A program made the translations under genes and the position numbers. DNA of 64,000 bases from Cervus elaphus. Its lineage: Eukaryota > Chordata > Mammalia > Artiodactyla > Cervidae. The DNA is taken from the NCBI RefSeq assembly GCF_910594005.1, contig NC_057818.1:8241501-8305500 (forward strand), given 5' to 3'. The notes beneath the pieces are model-generated. The model searched no databases and was not told the DNA's origin. It saw only the letters and a program-made list of their open reading frames with translations. Positions 54,105 through 64,000 of the stretch are shown in pieces. Position 1 is the first letter of the stretch. Every line of letters starts with the position of its first letter.

Positions 54105-56160
54105 GGGGAAAAGGTTCCTTTCAGAGGAACCTGTCACAGGCAGAAGAAATGGTACAGGGAAAATAAAAAGGAGGAAGTGGTCATCTGTGGCCAACTAGAC
54201 CATGGGATCACCTCGAATGCCGGGAAGAGGGATGCTTAATGTTTCTGAGCCAAAGGAGACAGTTATCACTGGTCGCTTTTGCCGCTGCCTGAGAGGTGGC
54301 ACCATACTCAGCAGCTGCCGTGACTTGTTGATTTAACCCGTGTAAGAGGAGACGGTTCTGTCACGACCACCTGGAAGGGAAGAGACTTTCCCAAAATCAC
54401 AAAGCTGGAAGGGTCTGACGCCGATGTCTGCAACACCCTGACAAACCCCTGAGCTGAGCGTTTCCAGTGAAGGGACTCGGTCCTTTGTTATAGCAAAGAC
54501 TGCTGAGCTGGCGTTCCCTTAGAGAAGGACTCCCAAAAGGTATTCAAACTGGACTGCAGACACCTAGGAGACCTACGGGGTAGAGAGAGAAGGGCCCAGA
54601 ACTTGGGGTTGAGGAGTCACCCCCCCACAAACTACTCACTTCTCTTGTACCCAGTGATCCCGCATAACCATTCATTTTACAAACGCTTCCTCTGCTGAAA
54701 CAAAACAAAACGAATCTGAGAACCTCTGGTGTGTGCCAAATCCTGACATGTATGGAGGTGGCAGCTGAAGCCTGGATGCTTCTGGTGGGCATACTCCTAC
54801 CCCATATATATATATTTTTTTTTCTAATTTGTTACAGTCTTAGCATATCATGGGGATAAAATGACTTCGGGGACATTTTCAGAAATTGCACCCAAGTCCA
54901 AGTATCTTTCCTGAAAAAGGAGAACTCTTAAGGCAAAGTGTCAAGCGCACCCGGAAGCCCTGCCCCTGGATGGGTGGGCTGGGATCTCCCCCTCCTGTCC
55001 TCGCCTGCATTCCTGCTGGATTTCCCGGCTCAGCATAGGAAACTTGCCTCAACATCCAGTCAGATTCAGGTTCACCTTGGAAATGCTTGTCCCCTTGTTG
55101 GAAACGCTTTTCAACCACACTGGACAAAATCTGTTTTACACAATTTCTCTGCAGGCAGCTTGGCCTCTGCAACAAGTTCAAAGAACTAGGGCTGCAGAAT
55201 CTACCCCTTTTCTCACCACCTGGCACCCAACTCACTCTTCATCTTCCTCTTCCTAAGAGCAGACTGCAGTGACATTGCTGTATTTTAACATATCACTCCC
55301 CAACTAAAACCTGAAAGAAGAAATACATATTTCTGTCAATGGCTTAAGAGGACTGTACCTCTCAACTGCTACTAAAACTCCCTTAGTCTTTTTTTTTTTT
55401 TTTTTTTTCCACATTTGTAGCATTTTGGAGCAATCTGCTGGAGTCAAAGAAAGCAGTGAAATTTCCACAACCGACTTCAAAGCCCCTGAATCCTGTATCC
55501 ATGGAGGGGACCCTGGTAGCCAAACCAGAGGGGACCTTTTTCAAAGCGGCGGGTGCAGGAACTTACCAGGCATTTCTGCCTTGCTTCTGTGACTGATGCT
55601 AATGATAGACACGTGACCAAAATCCCCACACAGTTCTCTAAAAAATGCCCCTCCCTCTCTTCTTGCGAACACTTTTGGCCGCGACAGTGCAGATGATACA
55701 GACAAGGGCTGGAATGGAGGGTCCACCGTCAGTGCTCCGTTAACTCCTTAACACACAGGATTCTTTCACCCCGTGGAGAGTGTGGAGTGAATGGATTGAT
55801 GAAGACGAAGGGCTACACCTGGATGGTTTTACTTCTGTAAAAATGAGTGCTGGGCAGAAGTGGCTTCAGAAAAAGGAAACACACCAACTGTCAGGGCACC
55901 AGCCAACCCAGTTCATTTCTGTCTTGTGCTTTTCTGTCTTCTGATTCCATGCCCTCTTTGGCCTGGCCTTGCAATTTCTTCTCCATGGGACCCCTGTTTA
56001 CCCATCTTGGTCAATGTCCAGGACAATCCTTCCTCCCCAACTCACATAGAGACACACACAGTTTACTCCAGCTATGCCCACACTGCTGTACTGAACAAAG
56101 ATTCGGTCTGTGAATATTCTGTGTTATTAAATATTATAAAAATTAGCCCCCTCCCCAAGA
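54105..56160. other. Mostly unique DNA
   Basis: A weak reverse-complement MIR may lie at 54330-54440 ('aaatcacaaagctggaaggg'). A run of twenty T is at 55389-55408. Nothing else recognised. Frames at 54879-55235 (minus) and 55860-56468 (plus) have no domain, and the latter runs into a SINE. Confidence 0.4.
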
Positions 56161-56165
56161 TGTCC

Positions 56166-56369
56166 AGGGTCTTTCTTGGTGACTCAGTCGGTAAAGAATC
56201 TACCTGCACTGCAGAAGACTGGGGCTTGACCCCTGGGACGGGAAGATCCCCTGGAGCAGGAAATGGCAACCCACTCCAGTATTCTTGCCTAGTAAATCCC
56301 ATGGACAGAGGACCCTGGTGGGCCACAGTCGGACATGATTTGGCAACTAAACCACAACCACCACCACCA
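56166..56369 (+). mobile_element. Bov-tA SINE, shortened 3' end
   Basis: 'agggtctttcttggtgactc', 'aagatcccctggagcaggaa', 'tattcttgcctagtaaatcc' and 'gtcggacatgatttggcaac'. The piece 'catggggtcgcaaagag' is deleted. A CAC-rich tail ends it at about 56369. Confidence 0.9.
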
Positions 56370-56489
56370 GCAAGATATTGTCCTATTTACAGGCTCACAA
56401 TACTGTGTAAGATTGCCCACTGCCCCACATTCCAGTCCAAAGGGATTATTATTATTACTATTTGGTGATGAGTGGGATGAATGAAGTTT

Positions 56490-56830
56490 CATAAGATTAT
56501 TGGTCATTTGTATTTATGTTTTCTAAAAGCTGCCATCTGCCTATCAGGTGGTTTGCCTTCTTTCTTTTGAATTTACTAGATCCTCAAATTAGGGAAATTT
56601 GGTCTGTGACCATCTCGTGGGTTGTGATTTTCCCCATGCCTTGTTTGGCCTTTGATTTTGTTCCTGGTGAATTCCCTATGTGTTGGTTTTAAATGCTTAT
56701 GTAGCCAAATGTATTAATCTGGATTTTGTCCAGGCTAAGGAAGATCTTCTCTTCAGTAAGTTAAAAAAACAAACAAACAAACAACAACACTAGTTTCTCT
56801 TTGCTACCTTTGTAGCTTTTGCCTTGTGGA
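56490..56830 (-). repeat. Old L1 fragment
   Basis: 'tttgccttctttcttttgaa', 'ttatgtagccaaatgtatta' and 'gtccaggctaaggaagatct' resemble L1 ORF2 downstream sequence in reverse complement (the 'gatgtagtcaaatttatcaa' and 'ttaggaaggccttc' landmarks). Tentative. Confidence 0.45.
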
Positions 56831-56834
56831 GTTC

Positions 56835-58320
56835 ACAAAATCAACCCCTCCACCTTTCACAAATTCCATAGTTTTGGGAAAGGGTTTAACAAACAGGACC
56901 AGCATTTATTGTTTTTAACTGTCTACATCCAATAAATCTTGAGAGCAAGAACTATGCTGAATCCTTCAACACCAAATTCTTATTCATGTGTATAGCAGGT
57001 ACAAAATGAAGTGTTCGTTGATTTAAATCTTAAAATGAAGCATAACAACTTTGACGCCCAACCAGTCGGAGCAAAAGGGTCTATTTTCCAATAGCTCTCC
57101 AAAAGAGGACGTTAAGAAATAGGGCTGGAGCAGACTATATTTAACAAGCTGCCCAGGAAAGGAAATTCAGCCCACGAAACTGTCAAGGAAATGTCAGGAT
57201 ATGGGTCTGTGGAAAAGCCAGGAGAGGATTAAGAGAACAACCTCTCATTTCGACAGATCGCTAAGATGTCGCCTCCGTCGTGTAAGGAACTTTTCCGAGG
57301 CTCTTGTTCTCTGCGCACCAGATTCAGGTCCAACCTGCCACTTTCCTGGCAGGATGTGAGACAGAGACGCTGTATGCTGCGCGCTGGGACAGAGCTGGGC
57401 TGGACACAAAAATAAATGAGGCCTGAACTCCAGGCTCACAGAGTTGAGAGCCCAAGAGAAGATGAGAAATTGACAAGGTAGACTGAAGCGTGCCCCTGGA
57501 GCGGCTGTTTTGCGTGGCTTAATGCTGTGCATTAGGGGAGAATCCATGTGCCTGACGGCACGTGATTACACATCTTGGTTAATTCCAGCCAGCAGCATCT
57601 TCCTCAGTCCTGTGTCTACCACCACCCACCCCAATTGCCCGCTAACTAAGTGCCTGCTGGTAATGATGACCAGTAATACAAACATCTCATCAGTAACTGC
57701 AGAAGCGTGTGCCAATAATTCGGATGGCATCTGTCTTTGGAACCTGACAACTAAATACACTCTCTTCTTTTCCACGCAGAATTTGTGAAAAACACCATCA
57801 CACGTTTGAAATGAGCTACTGTGCCAGCTCAAAACCCTCAGGATCTCTCTTGGTTTATGCTCTGGGTCCCTGACCAACTGGTGCTTTAGCTGATTGTGTA
57901 GACTCGCAGAAGGCCTCTGGTCTGAACTCAAATGACCTGTTTCCCAAAAGACAGGAATTAAGCACAGCAGGGCACATGAGGGCAATGCGGCCTGCCCAGG
58001 TCACAAGGCTGTTTGTTTAGTGGCCACGGCAGGTGTAAAATCGAGGCTTCTGGACATCAACTTGGGTTTCTTTCCCCTGTGTGCCTTATCTGACTGCCCT
58101 AGCCCTTATTTTTAAAAAAAGGAAAACAGAGTTGATGCTAATAGAGGACTGGGAAGGCCAGAGGAAGCAGAAAAGACACAAAGCAATTGTTCCTCCCTTT
58201 TAATATTAAACTGGACCTTCAAAACGCTGACTTGTAAGAAATACAATAAAACAAGGGAAATTCACCAGCGGCTTCTTCACTTTCTGGGTCTCCATAACTA
58301 ACTGTGTCCCTGGACACTTC
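56835..58320. other. Mostly unique DNA
   Basis: 56915-57020 has an L2-like phrase ('gagagcaagaactatgctga') but is weak. The rest (57060-58320) shows no family. Frames at 57245-57547 (minus) and 57566-57985 (minus) lack domains. Confidence 0.4.
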
Positions 58321-58323
58321 TAC

Positions 58324-58490
58324 TAGGAGTTCTCAATCCTGATTGTGCATTAGAATCACTGGGAATTAATTAAAAAAAAAATACTGATGCCTGAGCCCCA
58401 CCAGCCCCTGGAGGTTCTGGTTTAACTGGGCTGGTGTAGGGCATCAACATTTTCTAAAGCCCCATAGGTGCATCCAAGGTTGAAACCTAG
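58324..58490. mobile_element. MER5-type hAT-Charlie element
   Basis: 'ggagttctcaatcctgattg', 'gcattagaatcactgggaat', 'tactgatgcctgagccccac' and 'aggttctggtttaactgggc' match this family of short hAT elements. An A run of nine to ten is at 58372-58381. Confidence 0.65.
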
Positions 58491-58499
58491 TCTCTAGGT

Positions 58500-59910
58500 T
58501 CAGAGACCTATTCATGCCCTAATTCTACTCATTCCTATCTCCCTAAATGATGCACAGGACTCCTGGGTACCAGTTTCCCTCCCCCATACTGGGACACGCC
58601 CATCTCCCAATCCCTGCAGAATCCCATTCTCAGAAAATGTGACTAGGCAGCAGCTGGACATAAAGACCCACCCCTAGACAGTGCTGATTGGACAAAAGCT
58701 AGACACCTCACCCAGGTGAACCAATCAGCTATCTCTTCTGAGAACAGGTTAGCAGAGGGGCTGACCACCTCTGCCCCGGGATGTTTAGGGCAGGGCATGG
58801 GAATCAGGAGTACTCCAAAGCAAGAAAGCCTGCCTGCCTTCTGCAGGGAGAATGAAGCAGGTGTGCAAACAGAAAAAAGGGAGGAAGGAGGGACAGAGAA
58901 TGAGACCTCTTCCACCTTAATATGTTTCATGTTTCATGCCCTTAATATACACCTGTATCCTTACAACCAAGGGACAGAACCCTAAAGGCAGAGTTTTTTT
59001 ACGTCTGAGATTCTAAGGAACTAATGGGCTCCTTCCAGGACCTCAAAGTCCCTTAGGAGGCTCATCCAACCACAAAGGGCCAGGTTGAATTTGACAGCGA
59101 TCCTGGGATTTTTAACCAGAGCAGAGGATCCCACCCTGGTATCCTGAAAGCCCACAGGGAGCCCATGAAGGCAGTTACGGCACCCATGAGCCACTACTAT
59201 CATTGGAAAGACCTACAGGATAACCCACATGATTAGGTTGTCCTTGCTTTTGATTGCACACACATCAGTGGAATTACACCACTTCTCCTGCTGATCAGAA
59301 GCCCGAGAGCTTTCACAGAGGGCTCTGATAAACAAAACAAACACACAGAATTACAAATGAATCCTTGAGAATATGGGCTTCATAGGAGGAAATTACGAAA
59401 GAGGTCCTTTAGTACTAAATAAAATAATGAAGTCAAGACTTCTTTATCTAGCCAACCATTTTTTCAAAACCGCCTTACTGTTATTTCCACGAGATGGTTG
59501 ATTAGAAACCAGGCTCCCTGTTCATATAAATTTGGAAGATGCTGTGTGTCATCCATGTTGGTCCTTCACTATGGAGGATCACGATACATATGAGCACTTA
59601 AAGGCTCTGAGTTGGACGGAAGCAAAATTAAATGTTTCATTTGGTCTAACCCATAGTGCTCCCTAAATGTTTGGCCACAGAACTTCCCAAGCACACCTTC
59701 AAAAAATACTTTAGGAGTGGTGGTATTTTTCCAGGGGGAGGGCGGATAAATGACAGTTCTAGATTCTTCTCCATTTTCCAGTGGTGGCAGCACTTATTCT
59801 AAAGCAGAGGGAAGGTGTCCAGGATCATAATCACAAAGTTCTTGGAAAACAAATCAGACCTTGCATGGTGTCAAGGTCAAAGTTTTACTCCATAGAACAC
59901 GGACGGGGGC
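58500..59910. other. Unique DNA, nothing recognised
   Basis: No repeat or exon seen. Minus frame 58643-58930 overlaps plus frame 58716-58985; neither has a domain. Confidence 0.4.
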
Positions 59911-59919
59911 CAAGTACGG

Positions 59920-60030
59920 CAGGATGTTCACTCTGCCAGGTGCCCTGCGTACATTATCGTGTTTAATCCCCTGCAGAAGCCTTTGAGGGACCATCCCGAC
60001 TTTACAGATGCAGAAGTTGTGTATCCTTTT
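59920..60030 (-). repeat. MIR SINE fragment
   Basis: 'gccaggtgccctgcgtacat', 'tatcgtgtttaatcccctgc' and 'ccgactttacagatgcagaa' match reverse-complement MIR. A further weak MIR-like piece follows at 60115-60175. Confidence 0.65.
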
Positions 60031-60034
60031 TCAT

Positions 60035-60550
60035 GTGACTACAGATTCTGCTGACAACTTTTTATTAAATGGGGCTTTCAATGGAGTGATTTAACGCTGA
60101 TTTATCTTCACTATCCAGCAATTTCCTGAGTGTCAATTGTGCACCTGACACTTTACACATTATAGGGTATTAAGGAAATGTACCATCTATTATTTTTTAA
60201 ATGCTCTTGAAATGACAATCTTTATCTTTGAGTAGGAAAAGGCTGCTCCGTGACCTACCACCATCAAAACCACAGGATCATTCGTTTTTTTGGAGCTAGA
60301 GGGGTCCTTAGGGTCAAGATCATGTGAAGGGCTAGCCCCCATCTTCTAGATCCTTCTCAGATTATAACGCATTTTCTTCTAGGCATCACTCAACCCCACT
60401 CAGAAGAGGATGGCCAAGGAGGAGAGGGCAAATGAGCCTGCAATACCCGTGCTGAGGTTAAACACTGAGCTGTTTAACCAGGAAAGAGAGAATAAGCTGG
60501 GTGAGGAGAGGTGGCATGGTGTCCAGCTAGAAATCCCTGCATGCTTGTGG
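60035..60550. other. Unique DNA, nothing recognised
   Basis: No clear repeat or exon apart from the weak MIR-like piece at 60115-60175. Confidence 0.4.
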
Positions 60551-60554
60551 TGTG

Positions 60555-60700
60555 AGGTCAAATCATGTCTGAATTGCTCCTAGGCCTGAGTTTCTACATC
60601 TCTATAAAGGGGATTAAAGTAACCCTCCCTCTAGCTGCTCTGAGGATCAGTGATGGCATAGGTCCTGGCTACCAGAGATGCTCAATCAATGTGAAGCTCT
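60555..60700 (+). repeat. MIR SINE fragment
   Basis: 'gcctgagtttctacatctct', 'ataaaggggattaaagtaac' and 'gctctgaggatcagtgatgg' match the MIR core and 3' half. Confidence 0.65.
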
Positions 60701-60704
60701 GGAT

Positions 60705-61985
60705 GACCATCAAAGGATGGGTCATTCAGAGGATGACGGATGGAGGAGCATCACGGTCTCCAACTCCACAGAAGTTTTCTCTAAGGCCTGACTAACAGGT
60801 GACCACCCTGAAGGGACTAGAGGAAATGGTGACTATCAGCTCTGCAGTCACTGTTTAAAAATCTGACTCTCATATAGTTTCTATAACTGCAGAGTTAGAG
60901 GGAAAAAATAAAAGTCATCAGCTCGAAACCTAGTTCATTTCTGAAATCCCTGAAAAGTGGGATTGGAAAACAAGCTCTGCATGCATTTGGTAAGGTACAT
61001 ATATGTTTCAGCAACCAATATGGAAGTCTACTGCCCCTTCTTCTACATTGTTCCATTCCTTTTGGCGATCTTCCCAAAAGCTGAACTCCAAATAACCTCT
61101 AACGCAGTCTCCCCAATATCCTGGTTACACGAGCTGGCATTCTGGGTTCAAGCATATGTCTCTGGTACCTTTGTAAAACTATTTTCCAGCTTCAGAAAAT
61201 AAGACCCTGCTAATGAGCAAATCACTAGCAGAAGATCTGCTTTGAAAAACTCATATTTCAATTAATGAGATAATCTGGCACTGACTTAAAATGATCACTT
61301 GTTTGGCCAATGTGCATGAACGTCCTTCTTTCATTAAACATACTGTACCTCTATTATACGTAGTGTTCTTTGGGCTTGAAATTTATAGAACACGCTCTTT
61401 TATTATTGTATTTTATTTTACTGGAACATTTTAGGGTTTGTTTATTTACATTTGTGCCAGGGAACCTCCCATTTTGCCCCAGTGGCTAACCCACACCAAT
61501 CTCTTCTCTGTACTCAGGAACCCCAAGTCTCAAGGCCTCAGACGCTGATAGTTCTATTGATATCTATGATCAATGTCATCTCCCTTTTCATACACTGTAT
61601 TATTTTTCAAATGTAAAGATTTTATTGTGTAGTGTCCTGTTTCTAGGTAGAATTCTATACCCCTTTTCATTTTTGATAGTAACAATTTAATACTTAAAGT
61701 TGGAAAGACATACAAGGAAGTCTATAATGAGAAAACTTCAGGATACCCCCATATAAATAACTCTCATCTTCAATGTGACAGATACAAAACAGGGTTTGAT
61801 GCACAAAGCCTTTCAAAATAACTACACTTTCAGATTCAAACCCAATAGTCCTGAGAAATAAAGGGCTAACTTTTGCTTGATATTAATCACAAATTACTTT
61901 TTCCTTTAAAAAATTAATTAAAAACATGAGATGGAATAAATATTTCAGGCAACCAGCAGCGAAATGGGAAAATACCATGTGTTTG
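60705..61985. other. AT-rich unique DNA
   Basis: No repeat family or exon recognised; several A/T-rich stretches (61400-61450, 61880-61930). Confidence 0.4.
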
Positions 61986-61989
61986 GAGT

Positions 61990-62760
61990 TTTAGTGCCCT
62001 CTGAGTACAGAAATTTATTTGCAGCAAGCAGAAAATAGACAGCAAGCATAAAAATACAGCACAGTCCCCCTAGTAAAATTATTTATCAAGCTAACAAGGG
62101 AGCGACCCTTCTAGTAACAACAAGCCGGCGAGGAGAAGACATGGCTTTATATTTTACCTTTGGGTTAGCAACCCAGTAAAAATGCCAACTGACAAGCGCT
62201 TCACATAAACATTTCTTTCTAAATGAGCTTCCTTGTTAGAAGAAAGGGAAAAAAAGTCTCTCTAGCTAAGGCGCACTACAGCTTACAGAGGACTCAAGCA
62301 TATATACACTAGCTCTTTAGGGCCAAAATAATATATATAATATAAAAGAAGCAGTTAATGTGAATGACGAACGGACTTAACAAAACAAATTTAAAGTTCA
62401 TTGAAGAAGATGTGCTTATATTCTTATCGCGGTATCCTCATATGGATATCGACAGACGTCCGCAGTTTTGTAAGAGGATTTTTCAGGGCCATCTTAACAG
62501 TCTCCAAGAAAAAAATACATACATATATGCTCATATATAAGATATATATGTACTGACATTGCCTCTACTGTACAAGCCTCATTGCTATATTTTTTTTTCA
62601 AATATTTATTTTATGAGCAAAACCCCAAAGTCAGATTTTACAGTTTAACGATACCAAACTTTGATTATAAATTACAGATCACTTTACTGCAGCTTGCAAT
62701 GGCCAAACCGAAAAAGGGTGAAGAAAGAAGAAGAAAAGAAAAAAAGTGGGGTGGGGGATC
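61990..62760 (-). other. Possible 3'-end region of a minus-strand transcript (weak)
   Basis: On the minus strand AATAAA hexamers occur at 62605-62610 and 62014-62019. The stretch between has no repeat I recognise and holds isolated CpGs (62428-62470) unlike the neighbouring AT-rich DNA. No terminal exon was recognised upstream, so this stays a suggestion. An A/G-rich tract lies at 62706-62750. Confidence 0.2.
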
Positions 62761-62764
62761 CTCG

Positions 62765-64000
62765 AGTTGAAACGAGACAGTGACTTGATCCCAAGTAAAT
62801 TTTAAAGAAATAGTAAAAAGATGCATTCTCAGAATAACTGCGGCCTCAATAGCTTGGGAAGTAACACCTGATGGATTTACAATGAAATCACACACTTGGA
62901 ACCCATCTTCCCTAAAGTGACACATTGGTCATTAACCATGACTTTTTCCCCCCTAATTGTATCAGGAGACAACGCACAATGTGAACGACACTGTAAAACG
63001 CTGAGTAAGGATAGAAACGTCTTGGAGGATCAGAATTCCTCCTCCTGCACCTCCGGCCATCGCACCCCGATCAGTGCCTTAAAAAATGCAAATTTCTCAG
63101 CAACAGGGAGGAAAAGGTTTTCGTTCCTAATATGATCTGGCTCGAATAAAATAGGATGGAAATAAAATAAAACGAAATCCTTCCTTACTTTTCTTTTTCC
63201 TGTGGGGAGCTGGGTGACCGTCACAGTGCTTGCTGCTGCTGAAAGCTCCAAGCTCTGGAGAACTAGGGAACCTGCTCTGGAGCAGGAACCCGGTGGCAAG
63301 GCCCGAACACAGCAACTCAAGACCTTGCAGTTTGGGAGCTGGGCGGGTTCTTCGCCCACACACGTGCAGGGAGGGTTTACCGCACGTACGGGTCACGTGC
63401 ATTTTGGTTACAGGGACCTTGGGGCGTTTTCCACCAGGGCTGCTCAGGATGCTACAGGGGAAGCAGAGGAGCGCCAACGGAGGTAACATTTTAATTAACC
63501 AGGGTCCCCATGGAGACGAGAGTGTTTCGAACGCATCCCATTTTTTACCAAGAATTTTATCCCCCACAACTAAGCTGGGGAAGACTCTGAAAGCAGTGCG
63601 TTCTGCGTCCACGGGCTTCACTGGACCAGCAGAGCGCCAAGCACGTGGGAAGGCCCTGCCTCCCGGGGAAGAAAGTGATGCCTCGGGGCCTCGCGTGCGC
63701 ATGCGTGGTGGATCTCTAGCAGCTGCTGGGAGCTCTCCTCCCGGGCCGCAGGGCAGCCCCAGAAAGCCTGTCCTGTCCCAAACCACTGCTCCTTCCCTGG
63801 GAGGGAAAGCTCTGATCCAGATCTCCAAACAACAAAGCACGTGCGCTTTCCTTCTACAACGCAGTGGTGAGGAACTGCTTCTCTTCGGGACTTTAAAAGG
63901 AGAAAAAGAGAAGGAGAATAAGAAAGCCGGGGGGCGGGGGGGGGGGGGCGGTAGTCTGGGGAAAATGAGTAACGCAATAGTCTTTGAGCATCAGGACAGA
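62765..64000. other. Repeat-poor, CpG-containing end of the window
   Basis: No repeat recognised. GC and CpG rise from 63200, with an NRF1-like palindrome tgcgcatgcg at 63696-63705 and a G-rich run at 63928-63950. The 237-codon minus frame (63127-63840) has no recognisable domain and overlaps other frames. An exon or regulatory element here cannot be excluded. Confidence 0.35.

Noticed and set aside
55860..56468. 202-codon plus frame
   Set aside because: Its second half is translated Bov-tA SINE (the VGKESTCTAEDWGLTPGTG-like stretch), so it is not a gene.
63127..63840. 237-codon minus-strand frame near the right end
   Set aside because: No recognisable domain, overlaps other long frames, lies in GC-rich DNA where stops are scarce. 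It could only be revived by transcript evidence.
1..64000. Endogenous retrovirus or LTR element
   Set aside because: I looked for LTR ends, primer binding sites and gag/pol-like frames and saw none I could defend; old solo LTRs could escape inspection by eye.

Overview
The window is mammalian nuclear DNA from a ruminant, most likely a bovid. The evidence is many tRNA-Glu/BovB-derived SINEs (Bov-tA and Bov-A2), two 3' fragments of the RTE-type LINE BovB, four CHR-2 type cetartiodactyl SINEs, and fragments of a cetartiodactyl-type L1. I cannot tell cattle, sheep, goat or other bovids apart from this sequence alone. Repeat family names come from recognising consensus motifs by eye; no search was run.

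I found no protein-coding exon, RNA gene, CRISPR array or intact mobile element that I can defend. The longest open frames (up to 266 codons) lie in GC-rich unique DNA, run through SINE/LINE sequence, or overlap an equally long frame on the other strand. The window reads as intergenic or intronic DNA.

Layout. 1-8 kb: unique DNA with ancient MIR, L2 and hAT fossils and three Bov-tA copies; one Bov-tA split a MIR, and a mariner-type DNA element split an L2. 8.2-10.2 kb: an L1 5' region with an ORF1 remnant, carrying a CHR-2 insertion. 10-13.4 kb: SINEs and MIR/L2. 13.4-18.6 kb: almost free of repeats. 18.6-20.5 kb: a fused Bov-tA pair and a Bov-A2. 20.5-26 kb: mostly unique, with a palindromic repeat, an L2 and MIRs. 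26.2-27.6 kb: an old L1 3' end with a CHR-2 inside. 27.6-31 kb: GC-rich unique DNA and a degenerate triplet tract. 31.1-32.5 kb: a three-layer nest, a Bov-tA inside an L1 inside a hAT element. 33-36 kb: AT-rich unique DNA with two short tandem repeats. 36-41.8 kb: GC-rich, with MIR, L2, hAT and CHR-2. 41.8-43.1 kb: an L1 inserted into a MIR. 43-46 kb: unique. 46-53 kb: an L1 3' end, two BovB 3' ends, hAT fossils and SINEs. 53-64 kb: L2, MIR and hAT fossils in mostly unique DNA; the last 2 kb looks different (CpG-containing, few repeats) and might hold the 3' end of a minus-strand transcript, but that is weak.

Nothing here works together as a gene set. The useful content is the insertion history: several nested insertions have target-site duplications readable directly from the sequence, so insertion order can be inferred. 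I saw no convincing sign of a new biological system.
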